64,000 nt of DNA from Telmatactis stephensoni (GCA_029948255.1 JALIZF010001427.1:186001-250000), one strand, 5' to 3'. Counted from the stretch's first letter, positions 1 through 45,782 are shown. Notes: generated by a model not told the origin, from the sequence alone. Numbers and translations: made by a program.

Positions 1-589
1 CGCTTCGACAGATACATGAGTAACAAAACACCCCCTGTCTACCCTACACCGTAGACCACACATCCAGCCTCGATCGTGTGTTCACTACTTTCAAACTTTT
101 GCAAGGCTTCGATTGCAAACAAAATTTCCCATACAGTAGAACAAACCTTGAAGTATTATATTTATCTTAAAGGAAAGCCAGATAGGAAAGTTTTTGTATT
201 TCTAGATGTGTTGATGGGTTAAAACGAGTCGATAAGGACGCCATGCTTGAATGAGGATTGTCTTTATGGGACAAATTTCCATATTTCGAGAACTTTGAGG
301 TACGTTCTTCGTCCATCTACTTGTATTTTCGAATTATTTTCTTCCAGTAATTTTATCGTTGAGTTAGGAGAAATACTAATAAGCCGCCATTAGAATAAGG
401 CGAGTAATATGTTTATAACTTATTCATATAAGATATATTTCCTAGATCTAAGAAGTTATACCCAAGCTTTATAATCATTGCTTATTTCACGATATAACTT
501 AATTTTTACATGACCTTTCTAAATATTGTTCTTCTTCGTTATTTCCTTATTTAGGTGTCCTGTAGGATTTTATTTATCTAGAAATCAAG
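1..589 (+). promoter_or_regulatory. Upstream region and probable 5' UTR of MYO7A
   Basis: AT-rich sequence before the MYO7A start. A good donor (GAG|GTACGT) at about 300 and a pyrimidine-rich acceptor ending at about 554 suggest a non-coding 5' UTR exon spliced to the short exon containing the ATG at 590. No TATA box or other clear core promoter motif was recognised. This is inference from splice motifs only. Confidence 0.3.
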
Positions 590-34662
<34,073 letters not shown>

Positions 34663-35306
34663 TGTTATCAAAAGGTATGGTGCATATGGACTTGGTTGCT
34701 TTGCAAACTAGTTTCCCGCTGTATTGAGTGTTCTTCTTTTTTGCAGTTCGTAAAAAGTCATGCAGAGGATTGGCTGGTGCACCATTCGCCGTTCGCGTTG
34801 TGCGATGGAACTGTTTTTTTTGGGGGGGGATGCCATTTCTCTTGAAGTGGCAGTAAAATGCATGTAACATCTCTTCATAATCACATCAGTTTTTTACAGT
34901 TTAGCTTATAGTATTTTTACAATGCATTATATCTTCATGTTACTTTAGAAAAATGCGACTAATACACTAAAACAGTTCCATGTTTTGACGTACTTACGCA
35001 AAGACGAATATTTGATGTTATTGACATCGTCTTGATGCAATCCGTTGGCAAAAACGTCGTAGGAATAGGTACAAGTTTTTTATTATAGTTTTTATGAAAT
35101 TATTATTGAGGTCAAGCGAATGGCTCAGTAAAGAGAGATCGCTTAGTGTACTATTTACTAAAACAACACACTAAAACGCTGTCGGTTTAAATAGTGAATC
35201 AATTAAGATTAGAAATAGCATCATTTGTACAGTAGTGTCTCATGAGTAGTGTCCCATGCTTAATGATATTTAATATTTAATGCACAACGCATATTTATTG
35301 GTAGAC

Positions 35307-35312
35307 AATAAA
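35307..35312 (+). promoter_or_regulatory. Polyadenylation signal AATAAA of MYO7A
   Basis: A canonical AATAAA hexamer lies about 645 nt after the MYO7A stop codon, in AT-rich sequence, and is the first I see after the stop. The 3' UTR would thus span 34663 to about 35330. Confidence 0.5.
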
Positions 35313-35643
35313 GATTCAAAATGAACATGTAACGAAAAACTATCGTTGGATAAAGTAAAGCTTAGTGTTATCGTGCGTCGGTGGTTTTATTGAAGAGTAA
35401 ACAAGCAGTTATCATGGAAACTGTAATTTTCACATGCTCATCCAGGCTGGCATAAGCATATCTTTAGAGAACTTTAGTACAAAACATGCTATTATTTGTT
35501 AAAGTGCTACTTTGATCAAAAACTCATGGATTCACTCCATACATTTCTTTTGCAATCAAAATATCTCCGTGTAATTTTTTTTCAATTGAAGATCACTGGC
35601 CATGCAGTCAATCCTTGACACAACTGCAAGAAAACTCTTTTAA

Positions 35644-36755
35644 GGTACCCCTAGCGACCGGTGTGCGTTCAACTCTATATTGCGCCAAAACTTTTAGCCT
35701 AAACCCCATTAAAGTATACATTTTTAGAAAGCTGAATAAATGTAGAAACTATTTCTATTATTTTTATCGTAAAATGATTTTTTCCTTTTAGGTTAGAGCG
35801 AATTATTCAAATTTTCACCGAAGTGTCTTCGCGGAGTTCCCGGTCAATCAATATTGATCCGAAAACAATGTTTACTATCTTTCTGAGATCATGAGATATC
35901 ACTTGTCAAAAGTGTGTCTCAGATTTTTGATTAGTTGCCCCGTTCTGTTATACATTCCTAAAGTTACAACACCGCGAAAATAGCTGTATCCGATACAAGA
36001 GTAGACAGACGATAACTTTGGAATGGAGCAAAAAATCTAAAATCGGAGACACAATTTTAAAGAACAACTATCGAAGACGACCTCTGCCAAATTTCAGATG
36101 AACCCATTAAAATTGCTTTGACCGGGAACTCAAAATACACGGCTAATTGAACGTAAATTCACTTCCGAGAAAAACGCAAAAATGTATTTTGGAGCAAAGA
36201 AGCGGGTTTGTTGATACAAGGGGGGGATTATAACACATAATAATCTTGCCCGATGACAGCTGAAGTAAAGGGCAACCAAAATCTTGTTACGTTTCCCACA
36301 CAAATGGCGGGAAGTCAAGGCAATTTGATCACATTGAACTTTGGCTCTTGTTGAATAATCTTTTTACAAAGGTTTCGATAGTTTAGACAAATATATTCTT
36401 CACCGACAAGCTCTCTTGATGACAGGTCAATTGATAAGTGATGTCAATAGATAATTGCCAGGGATTAAGCTGGAAAAAAGTTTTTCGTTTATAACTCGCT
36501 ATTAATAGAGCGATAACACTTAAACCGTGAAATAACTTAGTAACTAAATAGAGACAAATAGTAGCAAAACCCTTTGTTTTCTATTGTTTCATTAGTACTT
36601 TTTAGTTAGTACTTGTTTCACGGTTTTAGTGCTATCGCTCTAATCGCTAGTGAAATAATTTTTTCACTAAATCATAGCTTATTGTGTATTCTATCAGAAA
36701 AATGTAAAAAAGTAAAAATCGACCCTTTTGAGAAACTTTGGGGTGCCCTGATACC
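35644..36755. mobile_element. TTAA-flanked insertion inside MITE copy A
   Basis: TTAA at 35640-35643 and at 36756-36759. The ends begin GGTACCCC and, on the other strand, GGTATCAGG, so the terminal repeats are weak beyond GGTA. The best evidence is the corresponding empty site in the relative near 57300-57330, where AGAAAAC.TCTTT runs on without the 1.1 kb. No transposase frame seen. Confidence 0.65.
36499..36652. mobile_element. MITE within the TTAA-flanked segment
   Basis: Arms GAGCGATAACACTTAAACCG and the complement AGAGCGATAGCACTAAAACC, then GTGAAATA/GTGAAACA, about 60 bp each. Nested within 35644-36755. Confidence 0.65.
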
Positions 36756-37719
36756 TTAAGCAAAATTATTTAGAGCAGAAATGAATAGAATAATTCAAGT
36801 CATAAAATACAAAGAAATGTAGTTGAGTCGATCACGTCACTGGCACCTAAAAAGAACGCTAAAAATCTAGTACTTCCCCTTTTGAATACCAAAAAGATAT
36901 TCTAACTGGTGATCAATGGACCCTTGAAGATTTATTTCACGAAGTTTCTGCAAAATATAATTTCACCGATGTTTGATCAAAGTAGCTAAGACATTTTTGC
37001 AATTTCGATTAAAACAGCCGCGAAGTAGAATCGCAGCCTACACTCGGCCACTAATTTAAAGTGAAAATTGGTTTTCGAGCTTAAACTGAGATACTTAACA
37101 ATACTCAAGAAAAATGATAACAAGAAATCATTCAAAGTCAAAAATTACACTGAGAAGTAAAATCAGAAATTTTGTTTTTGGTTTGCCGAGTGACTTCACT
37201 GAAATCACAGAAAAACAGACTCGCGAACAAATTGTGCAATTTGTGAAGACTGAAGATAGAACGGTACTGTATGAAATAAAGAGACAAAAACTTCTAAATA
37301 AGGTAAACAAATGCATGAGTTTGGAATTATGACTTTCTTCATTCCTTTCAAAAAATTTTGAGCCATGTCAGTCCTTCAGGTTGAAGCTACTTTGACAAGC
37401 TTTCAAATCACGTGTCGAAATGCTTGATCATTTTTCGTCTTTTGCAGAAAAAATCGAAAAGAAATCTTTATAAGTATCAAATAATCTGTTCTTCTTTCAT
37501 TTTAGAGCTTTTTGGCTTATATGATCAAACCACTTTTTAGTGGGAGAAAGCTTCCCGATCTGACCGCCATTTTTTTTAGCCTTTCACAAAGGAAGTAAGC
37601 AGTTGCCATGGAAACTGTAATTTTCACATGTAGGTTTTTCAAAATTAAGTTGAAGAACCACTCTTCTCAGCCAAACAAATTGCAGAAGTTTCTTAGCTTA
37701 TGTTATTACATACATAGCT

Positions 37720-37866
37720 AGAGTAGTAACACTAAAAGTGTGCAATACTTTGCACTATTTCGTACTAAATACCACTATTTAAACAATAGAAAACAAAATA
37801 ATTTGCATAATTTAGCACTATTGAGTACTATTTATGTTGCACACTTTTAGTGTTTGTACTCTATAT
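37720..37866. mobile_element. MITE with AACACTAAAAGTGTGCAA ends
   Basis: Left arm AGAGTAGTAACACTAAAAGT with GTGCAA. The right arm is its complement ending near 37864. About 147 bp, AT-rich centre, no coding potential. Confidence 0.7.
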
Positions 37867-38844
37867 ATACACAAAAAGTAATTATTACAGTGTCATTACA
37901 ACAGAGTAATTACATACTAAAGGATGCATATCAAATATAAATCAGTGAGCAAATTAATACGAATATAGATTAAAGCAAATGCAAATATGAGCGTCATCAG
38001 TGGGTAAAGACAAACTAAGTTAATTCAATGGAAAGAATGATGAGTAGATAAAAACTGTTCTAAAAAGCCGAGTTAAACTATTACAGAAGAGAAAATTGTC
38101 TGCAGACTTATTTCTTGGCGTATGGAAGTTGCAAGTTAGAGCATGAGTTAAAACTTGCTCATCTTGATCATCTAAAAACAGCATCAAAGGGTTTGATGGG
38201 GTTAAGGGATTTTCTTCTTTTACCTCATCTTCTCTTGAGGCTTATGTTAATTAACACCCACTGCGATAGTTCCTACAACTTGTTACAGTTGCAGAGAGAT
38301 GGGTTATAGTACATGTCAGTACTCACCGCATCTAGCGATACCAAACTCAAGTTCTATCTAATCAAGTATTTTTTCAAGAACCAAGAAGAATCCTTAAATT
38401 TGGTATTCTGTATATTGACGACATTAGACTCTTTAATACATTAGAATGCCTCTTGTAAAATTGAGCTAACAAGAGTTAATGTACTCGGGCTGCTTAGGAA
38501 TTCATTCTTTGGGTGATAGTGACAAAAATTTTGAATTGCCTGCATACTGATACCCGTTCAAAAGTATTTTATGCAAATGAACGCTTTGTGTTGTAAACTA
38601 TTCTTATATTTACATACAAAGTTTAGAAGTTCATATTTTTCTCAGAATTACATGCGAAAAAGACATTTCTGTATGACATACAACAAGGATAACAACATAT
38701 ATATTTCTCTATTAATTATTACTTTCTACCACATCGCGAATCTACATGTCTTTCGGACTCGTGGCAACTCCTGACCACATTTTCCCGCCTAAAACTGTCA
38801 GAATCAGAGATTATAGATGAACGCGAGCGCGCGTATTTCAACAA

Positions 38845-39873
38845 TTAACCGATAACCGCGGCTTGGTGATTATTAGAAGCGTTAGCACTATCTTTCACTG
38901 GCTGAACTTTGTTATGTATAACTTCCAAGCGAGAACTGACTCCAGAGGCTTTTCTCTGAGGTTGATTTTCATGAACACGAGTTCGAAATCCGCAGAAGAG
39001 TTTTGTCAGGAAGCCTGTCAAACTTTGATGCATTGCCCTTTGGAAGGTTTTAATGAAGCCTGCATACACAATTGGGTTAATGGCGTGTGAGGTGTATAAC
39101 AACGTGTAAGATATAATGTAGGATATCTTATCTTGATGACCAGTGATGGAATAAACCAGACGAATGATGACCCATGGAAGACACGTTATGGTAAAGCACA
39201 TCACAAGCACGACGGCTACTTTTGTGATCTTGATTTCTTGGTCTAAATTCCTCCGTCCAAATGAGTTCATCATACAGACATTGTGTGCAACAACTCCCAT
39301 CTTTACTTTGTACGATGAATACATCATGGCGAAGAGAATGGATACTATCACCAGAGTCCCAACACCGTTCAAAATCTCACCTGCAATGAAGTGTGGTTGA
39401 TCTTCTTGTAGAGTTAGCCAGTGTGTTGGCACTACAATTACCAACACGCTCATTATTACTCCAGCACCTAAGGAGATGCACCAGATGATCTGAGAAATGC
39501 GTTTCATTCGAAGCTTCGTGATTCTTCGATGGAATGGGGCCTTGACGGCATCAAAACGGTCGATACATAAGAGAATATGACACAGACAGATCGCAATGCC
39601 AATGAAGACGGTGAGAACAAAATGAATATCACCCAGCACTTCAATATACTCGTGTACAAAGTCTGTTATGAATGTCATAAACATGAGTGGCATGTTCACT
39701 AAACAACCCAACAAGTCTGCTATGGCAAGATTGACGAGTATGAGGTTAGTTGGAGTACGCATACCATTATTTCTGTGTACTGCTGACCAGACTAACACAT
39801 TACCAACAAGACCAACTAAAAATGTTAAGATGAGAAAAACACAGGAAATGATTCGAACGACTTCAGAAAACAT
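38845..39873 (-). CDS. Class A (rhodopsin-like) GPCR, copy 1
   Basis: Intronless gene of 342 residues with seven hydrophobic segments and a very short N-terminus (about 8 residues, no signal peptide). Class A marks: GN in TM1 (Asn25), NLAIAD in TM2 (Asp53 = 2.50), IDRF at the TM3 end (105-107, Phe for Tyr in DRY), NPIVY in TM7, then an amphipathic helix 8 (FIKTFQRAM) and a Cys that could be palmitoylated. It lacks Cys3.25 and an ECL2 Cys, Pro5.50 and Trp6.48 (Cys instead). This pattern recalls MECA-group receptors, but the ligand is unknown. It is not an opsin: the retinal Lys position is Tyr. TM6 (VAVVLVMC) differs from copies 2 and 3. The tail ends HQAAVIG. It faces away from the other two copies. 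Confidence 0.9.
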   Translation of the reverse strand: MFSEVVRIISCVFLILTFLVGLVGNVLVWSAVHRNNGMRTPTNLILVNLAIADLLGCLVNMPLMFMTFITDFVHEYIEVLGDIHFVLTVFIGIAICLCHILLCIDRFDAVKAPFHRRITKLRMKRISQIIWCISLGAGVIMSVLVIVVPTHWLTLQEDQPHFIAGEILNGVGTLVIVSILFAMMYSSYKVKMGVVAHNVCMMNSFGRRNLDQEIKITKVAVVLVMCFTITCLPWVIIRLVYSITGHQDKISYIISYTLLYTSHAINPIVYAGFIKTFQRAMHQSLTGFLTKLFCGFRTRVHENQPQRKASGVSSRLEVIHNKVQPVKDSANASNNHQAAVIG

Positions 39874-42800
39874 TGCTCGATGTACAGTTAACCAATAGTT
39901 TCAGATGTTTGACTCAGATGCCTACTCTGTCCGAATAGGAGAAATATTAGTGTATAGTTCTTGAAAGCTAGGAAAGCCCTTCAAAAGTCACTTTACCAAT
40001 TAAGAAGATAAGATACCTGACTAAAATGTAATTTCAAGTGTCTAGTATTTATGCAACTGTTGCAGTTTTTACCAATAGTAAATTTTATCTATAACTAAAC
40101 CAAGAAGATATTTCCAAAATGGAACATCCCTGAAATACATCCAAGAAGTGTTGGTCCAAATTTAACTTGTCCTTGACACGTTTATGTGTTCCCTTTTCGA
40201 ATCGTGTTTAGCTGAAAACTAAACTATCTTCAAGGAGGTTGCTTGAGTTTGTTAACGTCTTTGATCAATCTTCAACTGCACTGTTGTGGAGCTGGGTGGT
40301 TTCTCTTTAATGTTCGTTTGTAACTGTAGAGATCGAGCATAACAACGACTTGTGTCCATAGTAAATCATTGCCCCAAACACAGCAGCTGGATCGAAATAA
40401 AGAAATTGTAATATATAAGTCATACAGTGTAGGGGCTCTTGTTTCTAAGATTACAGTGGATTTAAATAACAATGAAGAGAAAAATCAATTTCTAACCAAT
40501 AAAGCTACAGAAACTGTAATCTCTCCAGATTACCGGATCCAATAAGAATAAATTCTATAAGATCATTAAAGATTTAATTTCTAGATTCTTTGCCTTTCAA
40601 GAATAGGACAGAATAATTAGCAAAATGTACAGTGTGCCTGAGAGAGCAAACGATATATTGCTTGATATGATGTCACCTGGCCGTCTATAACAGCAGTGAA
40701 TCTTCATTGTCAGTACAAGGATTGCCAATACCACAACGACCCATTCAAAAATAAATTCCAAACATTAATGAGGCAGATGGAAATTATTTCAAAGCGTTTT
40801 TTTTAACTGTTCTTTTCTCTTTTTTCCGATTGATTTTACTTCTCAAAGCAGACGTGAATTAATTATTCCAAGGAAGGATTTTATCTTAATTTGTTTATGC
40901 TGGTCGAGGGCTTTTCCTTTTTCTGAAGGCAGTCGTGAATTTCTCCAAAGCAATTTATTATTTCTTTTCGTATCTTTCTTTTTGTCTTGCTTTTCTATTT
41001 CCTTTTTCTTTTTTCTTTTTAATCTTTTGCTGATTGAGTTTTCGGCTCCAAAGCAATTTTTGTAACTTTCTTTACCGGTTGAATATGATACGCAAAGGCG
41101 TTTTTTATTGATTGTTCAAGAAAATCTGATCTAAATATCCTCTCGTCTCAGTATACAAAAAGGAAAACAGCCCTGAAGTCAAGCGCCGCAGTCCAAACTC
41201 CTTCTTTTCGCGTCGGTTCCGTCGCTAAGAAATTTCCTCAGCTGAATATACAAGTTTTAATTATTTTTATTTGATTATTATGAAAGCATGCAGCGAAGTT
41301 CCTTATCTTGAAAATGTTAATGTATTCATAGATTTGCAATGATGTGCTGTTTTTCTTTCTATTTGGTAATGAGGAATGGGCAATGATATGACAAGTACTT
41401 AACTCGAATTTAACAATTTTTGATTTTAAAGTGTTGGTAAAACAATCGAGAAATCTTATTTTTCTTTCTTGTTTTCTTTCTTTAAGTACCGTCAAAACTC
41501 AAGAATGCTTAACTGATATTGACTTCCTCTTTGTCGGAAGAAAAACTGAAGGCGGTTATTCCTCGAAATGTTACGAACTTACTATAGAATCTTTTCCTTG
41601 GTATTTCAAATTTCGTTTTGTAAACGTTACCTGACTATAAGCTCAATGTCAGAACTGAAACGTCCTGTTTAGAAAAACCTGGGGATTTGAGGGGGTCACC
41701 CAATTGCACATACTCCACATGGACCCTCACGTGCACTGTGTGATGATATTACACAATGTGGCAAATTACGATATACCATAGCGAAATAATATACAACAAT
41801 GTATATATATATACTTTTCCATTCTCTTTGAGCTTAAAGTTGATCGAGTTCAATGTTGAGCAGTTTGAACTGTCCACGTGCTTGTACAGCCCAATAAGAA
41901 CAAGAAATTGAATACAACGTGCCTAAAACCGAGCTCATGTGTATCCACAGCATTACATAACAGAACATTCAGAATAATTACGTAATAAAATAACACAATT
42001 ACAAGTAGTAAGAGAGGCTTACAAGAATGAATGGAAGAATTTTAGCTTTTCTACACCGCTGGACGCTGAACATTCCTACCAGAACGTTTGGAAATTTTGA
42101 TTTCTTCGCTATTATTATCTCGTGTTCGTACAAAGCCGCTTTGTAAAATATTTTTCAAAATAAATTGCGGCAATTTATTTTACAAAAATGAACGAAGCCA
42201 CTAATGACGTTAACTAAAAGCTTTGTCTTTTAATGGTGTTTTTCTACTTTTAATGATGTTCTAAATTTCCTTTGACGTACTGTTCATTATATTTATCAAA
42301 AGACTGTTATACTCGTTATTTTCCATTTGTATTCATTCAATTCGGATTACAGTTGAAATGAAAAACAAACTTGATTATTACGCACAGAAAAACAAAAATG
42401 TCGTCATAACTACCCCAAAAAAATTCAACCTATCCAGTGTTAATTACTTGAAGATTTCAGTCATATACTTTACTGTAATCAGTTTAGGGGTTTCCTATAA
42501 TGAAGACGAGGAATTCTCGAATCATCAGATTTTGTGTAAGAGAATTGTTTCGTATTATACTACTCAAGTGAATGTTTGACAGTTGTCTTTTCTAAAGCAT
42601 CATGCAAAGTTCTAGATTGATAGGTCTTGATAACTTGTCCTTTTTCTAAAAGTAGTGGCGGATCGGGGGAGTTCTTCCTTGGGTGCCCGGCAACCCCCTT
42701 TCTTTTAATTTTTCGCTTACCCGACTAATAACCTATATTTAATGTTTTATACAATATAGAATGTGAAGTGAATCCCCTCAGCTGTCCGAGCCCTGGATTA

Positions 42801-44626
42801 ACCTGTATTTATTGTTTTGTACAATATAAAATGTCAAGTGAACCCCCTCAGTCTGAGCCCTGGAGTCCGCCCCTGAAAAATAATATCATTAAGTTGAAAT
42901 TTCGCAAATGATTTAGAAAAACTCATGTTCCATTTTAATATGATACCATGCCAAATACACAACTTTCATATTGGCTGCTGGTAATTATCATAAATGCTAA
43001 AAAAATAATTATTTCTAGAAGAGCAACTCTTTGAAATTATGAAGATTTTTGATTTAGGTAATGTGAGCAAGTTTGTAAAGAAAGTAATAAATCCTTAACA
43101 AGATAGGAAGAAATGCACCAAAACAAGGCCTTCCACCACTGAAGGCATCCAAAAATACATATAGATCTCTCTAATTTTGTCTGCACATAACCTCTTTGGT
43201 ATTCAATCAAAATTGATCAAACTGTCTGAAAATATTTCTCAGGAAGTACTTTCTTGCATAACATTCATCATTTCTTGTAATAAGCTCTCGTTTCTTCTAC
43301 TTGAAAAAACTGAATTGTGAAAGTGGTGAATCGATACATCCATGAAAGAAAAGATATCGGTCCTAAAGACGGTGGCGGCTTTCTTAGAACAGAATTATTT
43401 GGAAATGCTTTCCAAATATTTGTCAGCCAATACGTTAAAAGATAGTCACTTTTTACAATTACTTTTCTAACAGAATGTCGTCTTTCATCGCTTTACACAA
43501 CGAAACCCGTTTTTGATATTATCAAATGGGGAAAATAGAATATCGTATCCTATGAATTACATTGAATCTACACTTTCTTCCAAATAAAAGTCTTAGAAAT
43601 CATTTTCGATCTGTTGATGAAAAGTGTCACTTCTCTTCAGTATTGAAGACTGTTAATTAAAAACTGAGACTATGTTTATTCAAGTTGAAAGAAAGATCAT
43701 TTTCATATTAAAAGATTAATATTCCATCAATTCGATCCCTTTTTGATTTTGAAAATGAGAAGCTTTATATTTGTTAATACTATATGTTTGCTGTTCGTGA
43801 CTGATATTGGAGTTCTAAATCCACTAAACAATGGGAAACATTAATTTGGTAAGCAATGAAAATCCCTGTTACCATTCTAATTGGTTTTGTGTATGTCTGA
43901 GATTTACCTTAATGCCCCAAGGACATCGGGTTTTTGTCGACGTCGTTTGTCTTCGGTGTTCTAGTAAGCTTAGTGACCTTAGTTTCTCAGGGAAATGTCT
44001 AAACAAACTTGTTATAAAAAGCCACTTCTTTCATACTTCACCGGCTCAGTTCTGAGACTTCAGTATTCTTTGTAGACAGACGTATGTGGCGGGCTTGAAC
44101 TGTGCCGGCTTTTAATGATATGCCATGTTTGTCAGATTCACATGGAGCAATCAGACCTGACAAAAGTACACCAGCACAGCCCCAGTGATTGATGGCTTAT
44201 TTGATTTTAATGTAAAGTTCAGGAAATCCACTCCCCAAAATAATACAGAACATTCAGAACATTTGTTCAAAGTCCTTTCGATCTGAACAAAAGAGTTTTT
44301 AAAAGCGTTTTTCACACGTGAGTTGCCAAATGCATTGTAAAAGAGTGATATTAAAATAATTCTATTCATAATACTGTTAATATGACGGGCAACATTTAAA
44401 AGATTTAAAGTGAGTGTTATTGTTATTCTTTGCCATTGTAGCTACGCAGATGTTTGCCGGACGTGTTGTGGTGACAGCCGTATGCTAGTGTAAGCAGAGT
44501 ACAACAGTTCTATCCGCTCAAGCCCTTGATCAAAAAATCTATCACTCATGAACGACATGAAATCACAAAAGCTCTGCTAACATAATAGTCGGATCTGCTA
44601 ATTTTGATTTGGGAAATGTCAAAAGA
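39874..44626. other. Intergenic region upstream of GPCR copy 1
   Basis: No convincing gene. On the - strand, 40470-40230 resembles the upstream region of GPCR copy 3 (59329-59560), sharing GACTTATAT, TTCCAGCT/ATCCAGCT and GTTATGCT.GAT words, so it is probably duplicated promoter-side DNA. A tandem duplication of about 66 bp is at 42729-42864. The rest is AT-rich single-copy-looking sequence. Confidence 0.5.
42656..42880. repeat. Repeat with internal tandem duplication
   Basis: Two successive units (42729-42798 and 42799-42864) share ATGTTTTATACAATATA-type sequence, AAGTGAA.CCCCTCA and GAGCCCTGG. Ends GGCGGATC and GTCCGCCCC suggest a dispersed element related to 13310-13500. Confidence 0.45.
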
Positions 44627-44649
44627 TAAGGAGGGGAGGGAGGGGAGGG

Positions 44650-44899
44650 GAGGGGAGGGGAGGGGAGGGGAGGGGAGGGGAGGGGAGGAATGATATAATG
44701 AAGAGGATCATCATCATCAAAAGAAAGTATGTTTTTGAAGACTATCTAAGTCACGTCACCAACACTAAGCACAGCTGTGCTTAGTGTTGGTGACGTGACT
44801 TAGATAGTCTTCAAAAACATACTTTCTTTTGATGATGATGATCCTCTTCATTATATCATTCCTCCCCTCCCCTCCCCTCCCCTCCCCTCCCCTCCCCTC
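44650..44899. repeat. Perfect 250-bp palindrome without spacer
   Basis: The centre is between 44774 and 44775 (CACAG|CTGTG). Every base I compared on the two 125-bp arms is complementary, and each arm ends in a (GGGGA)n or (TCCCC)n array. The left purine array extends a little further out (from about 44627). On the right, LINE sequence follows immediately. Either a very recent inverted duplication or a fold-back read artefact could produce this. Confidence 0.9.
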
Positions 44900-44900
44900 A

Positions 44901-45310
44901 GAGTGGCTTTCACAAAATTACGAATCAGTAATCATAGACTTGAAGTAGAAATGGGACGGTATAGAAGGACGTACCTGATTTATGAACAAAGCTTTTACCC
45001 AGTATGCAATATGGGAATAGAATCGGAAAGACATTTTCTTATCTGGTGTCCACTTTATGACACCAACAGAAAAGAATCAGCAGAACACATTGAAAAAAAT
45101 ACTAATATTAATATCAACAAAATGAACACTGATAATCGTTTTTTTATTTTTGATGAATCCCAGAACAAGGTTTCTACAAAAAACTGTGTCAGCACATGTA
45201 TATATAAATGCTTGCTGATACGAGAAAGGAAACTAGAAACTTAAAATTATAGAGTAATTTAATTTATTTGATATCATTTATGTACTTTAAGTATACAATG
45301 CCAAATAAAA
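44901..45310 (+). mobile_element. LINE retrotransposon 3' end: reverse-transcriptase C-terminal fragment
   Basis: A frame to the stop at 45244 encodes FTKLRISNHRLEVEMGRY and then CNMGIESERHFLIWCPLY. This is the hallmark of the region behind the reverse transcriptase of cnidarian LINE-type elements, with a Cys-His-Cys cluster. The frame has no ATG at its start (GTG) and is truncated on the 5' side by the palindrome. An AT-rich 3' tail with AATAAA near 45305 follows. It is a dead 5'-truncated copy. Confidence 0.75.
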
Positions 45311-45563
45311 CGTTTTGTTGTTGTTTGTTTGTCATGCAGTTGAACTTGAAATTTCTTTTCTCCTGCTTCTTGTGACTTTAGCTGGCATGTCATCGTTTAA
45401 CGGACGTTATTTCTATCTAATTCTTCATCTTCCTCGCTGCTCTCAGTATCAGGGGTGGCGAATGGTACCTAGAAAATCGTGGGTCTCGGCAACTTTTCAT
45501 CCGATCTCGGAATCTCGGAAGCCTTTGTGATTGATGTAGAACGTCTACATACAAAGACCTACA

Positions 45564-45573
45564 GCGCATGCGT
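45564..45573 (+). promoter_or_regulatory. NRF1-like site GCGCATGCGT
   Basis: The sequence differs by one base from the NRF1 consensus GCGCATGCGC, a common element of CpG-rich animal promoters. It lies 33 bp before the ATGGCGGCG start of the candidate exon at 45606. Confidence 0.4.
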
Positions 45574-45605
45574 AGCAGCCCAATCTCACTCGGCGCGGAG
45601 GCAAA

Positions 45606-45782
45606 ATGGCGGCGATCAAAGACAGGAAACAGAAGTCGATAGAAGATAACCATGACAACGAAACTTCAGAGCGAGTCAAATGCTTATTGGACACGAAAAT
45701 AGGACGCGAACTATTTATACGAACACTTCTCGTCCTATGCAAGCCTCACTCGTACAAATGGGCCAGTTCGCGTCTATCTTAT
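45606..45782 (+). CDS. Candidate first coding exon of an unknown gene
   Basis: ATG GCG GCG in good context (CAAAATGGCG) opens a 59-codon frame ending at a strong donor, TAT|GTAAGT, in phase 0. The peptide is hydrophilic at first (AAIKDRKQKSIEDNHDNE), then CLLDTKIGRELFIRTLL and a Lys-Trp-rich end. I recognise no domain. The local GC rise and NRF1-like site support a promoter. I could not find following exons in the next few kilobases, so it may be a gene relic, a non-coding first exon or a chance frame. Confidence 0.35.

Larger units (their letters stand above)
35499..36990. mobile_element. MITE (TGATCAAA family) copy A, interrupted
   Basis: Inverted ends: TTAAAGTGCTACTTTGATCA at the left, and TAGCTACTTTGATCAAAC on the other strand at the right. 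Its two halves align with the uninterrupted relative at 57009-57543 (CTCCATACATTTCTTT; CAATTGAA...CTGGCCA; TCACTG.CACCT; CTA.TACTTC). A TTAA element fills 35644-36755. Confidence 0.7.
35313..38844. other. Intergenic region between MYO7A and GPCR copy 1
   Basis: Apart from the mobile elements listed separately, I see no gene. A direct repeat of about 35 bp (AAGCAGTT, then CATGGAAACTGTAATTTTCA) occurs near 35405 and near 37602. A 72-codon frame at 37114-37332 is AT-rich and has no recognisable domain. Confidence 0.5.

Noticed and set aside
37114..37332. 72-codon frame with a possible donor
   Set aside because: No recognisable domain, AT-rich composition, and lies among mobile elements. No further exons found.
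38863..39898. Frames opposite GPCR copy 1, also opposite copies 2 and 3
   Set aside because: Antisense shadows. Their conservation between copies follows from the near-identical receptor DNA.
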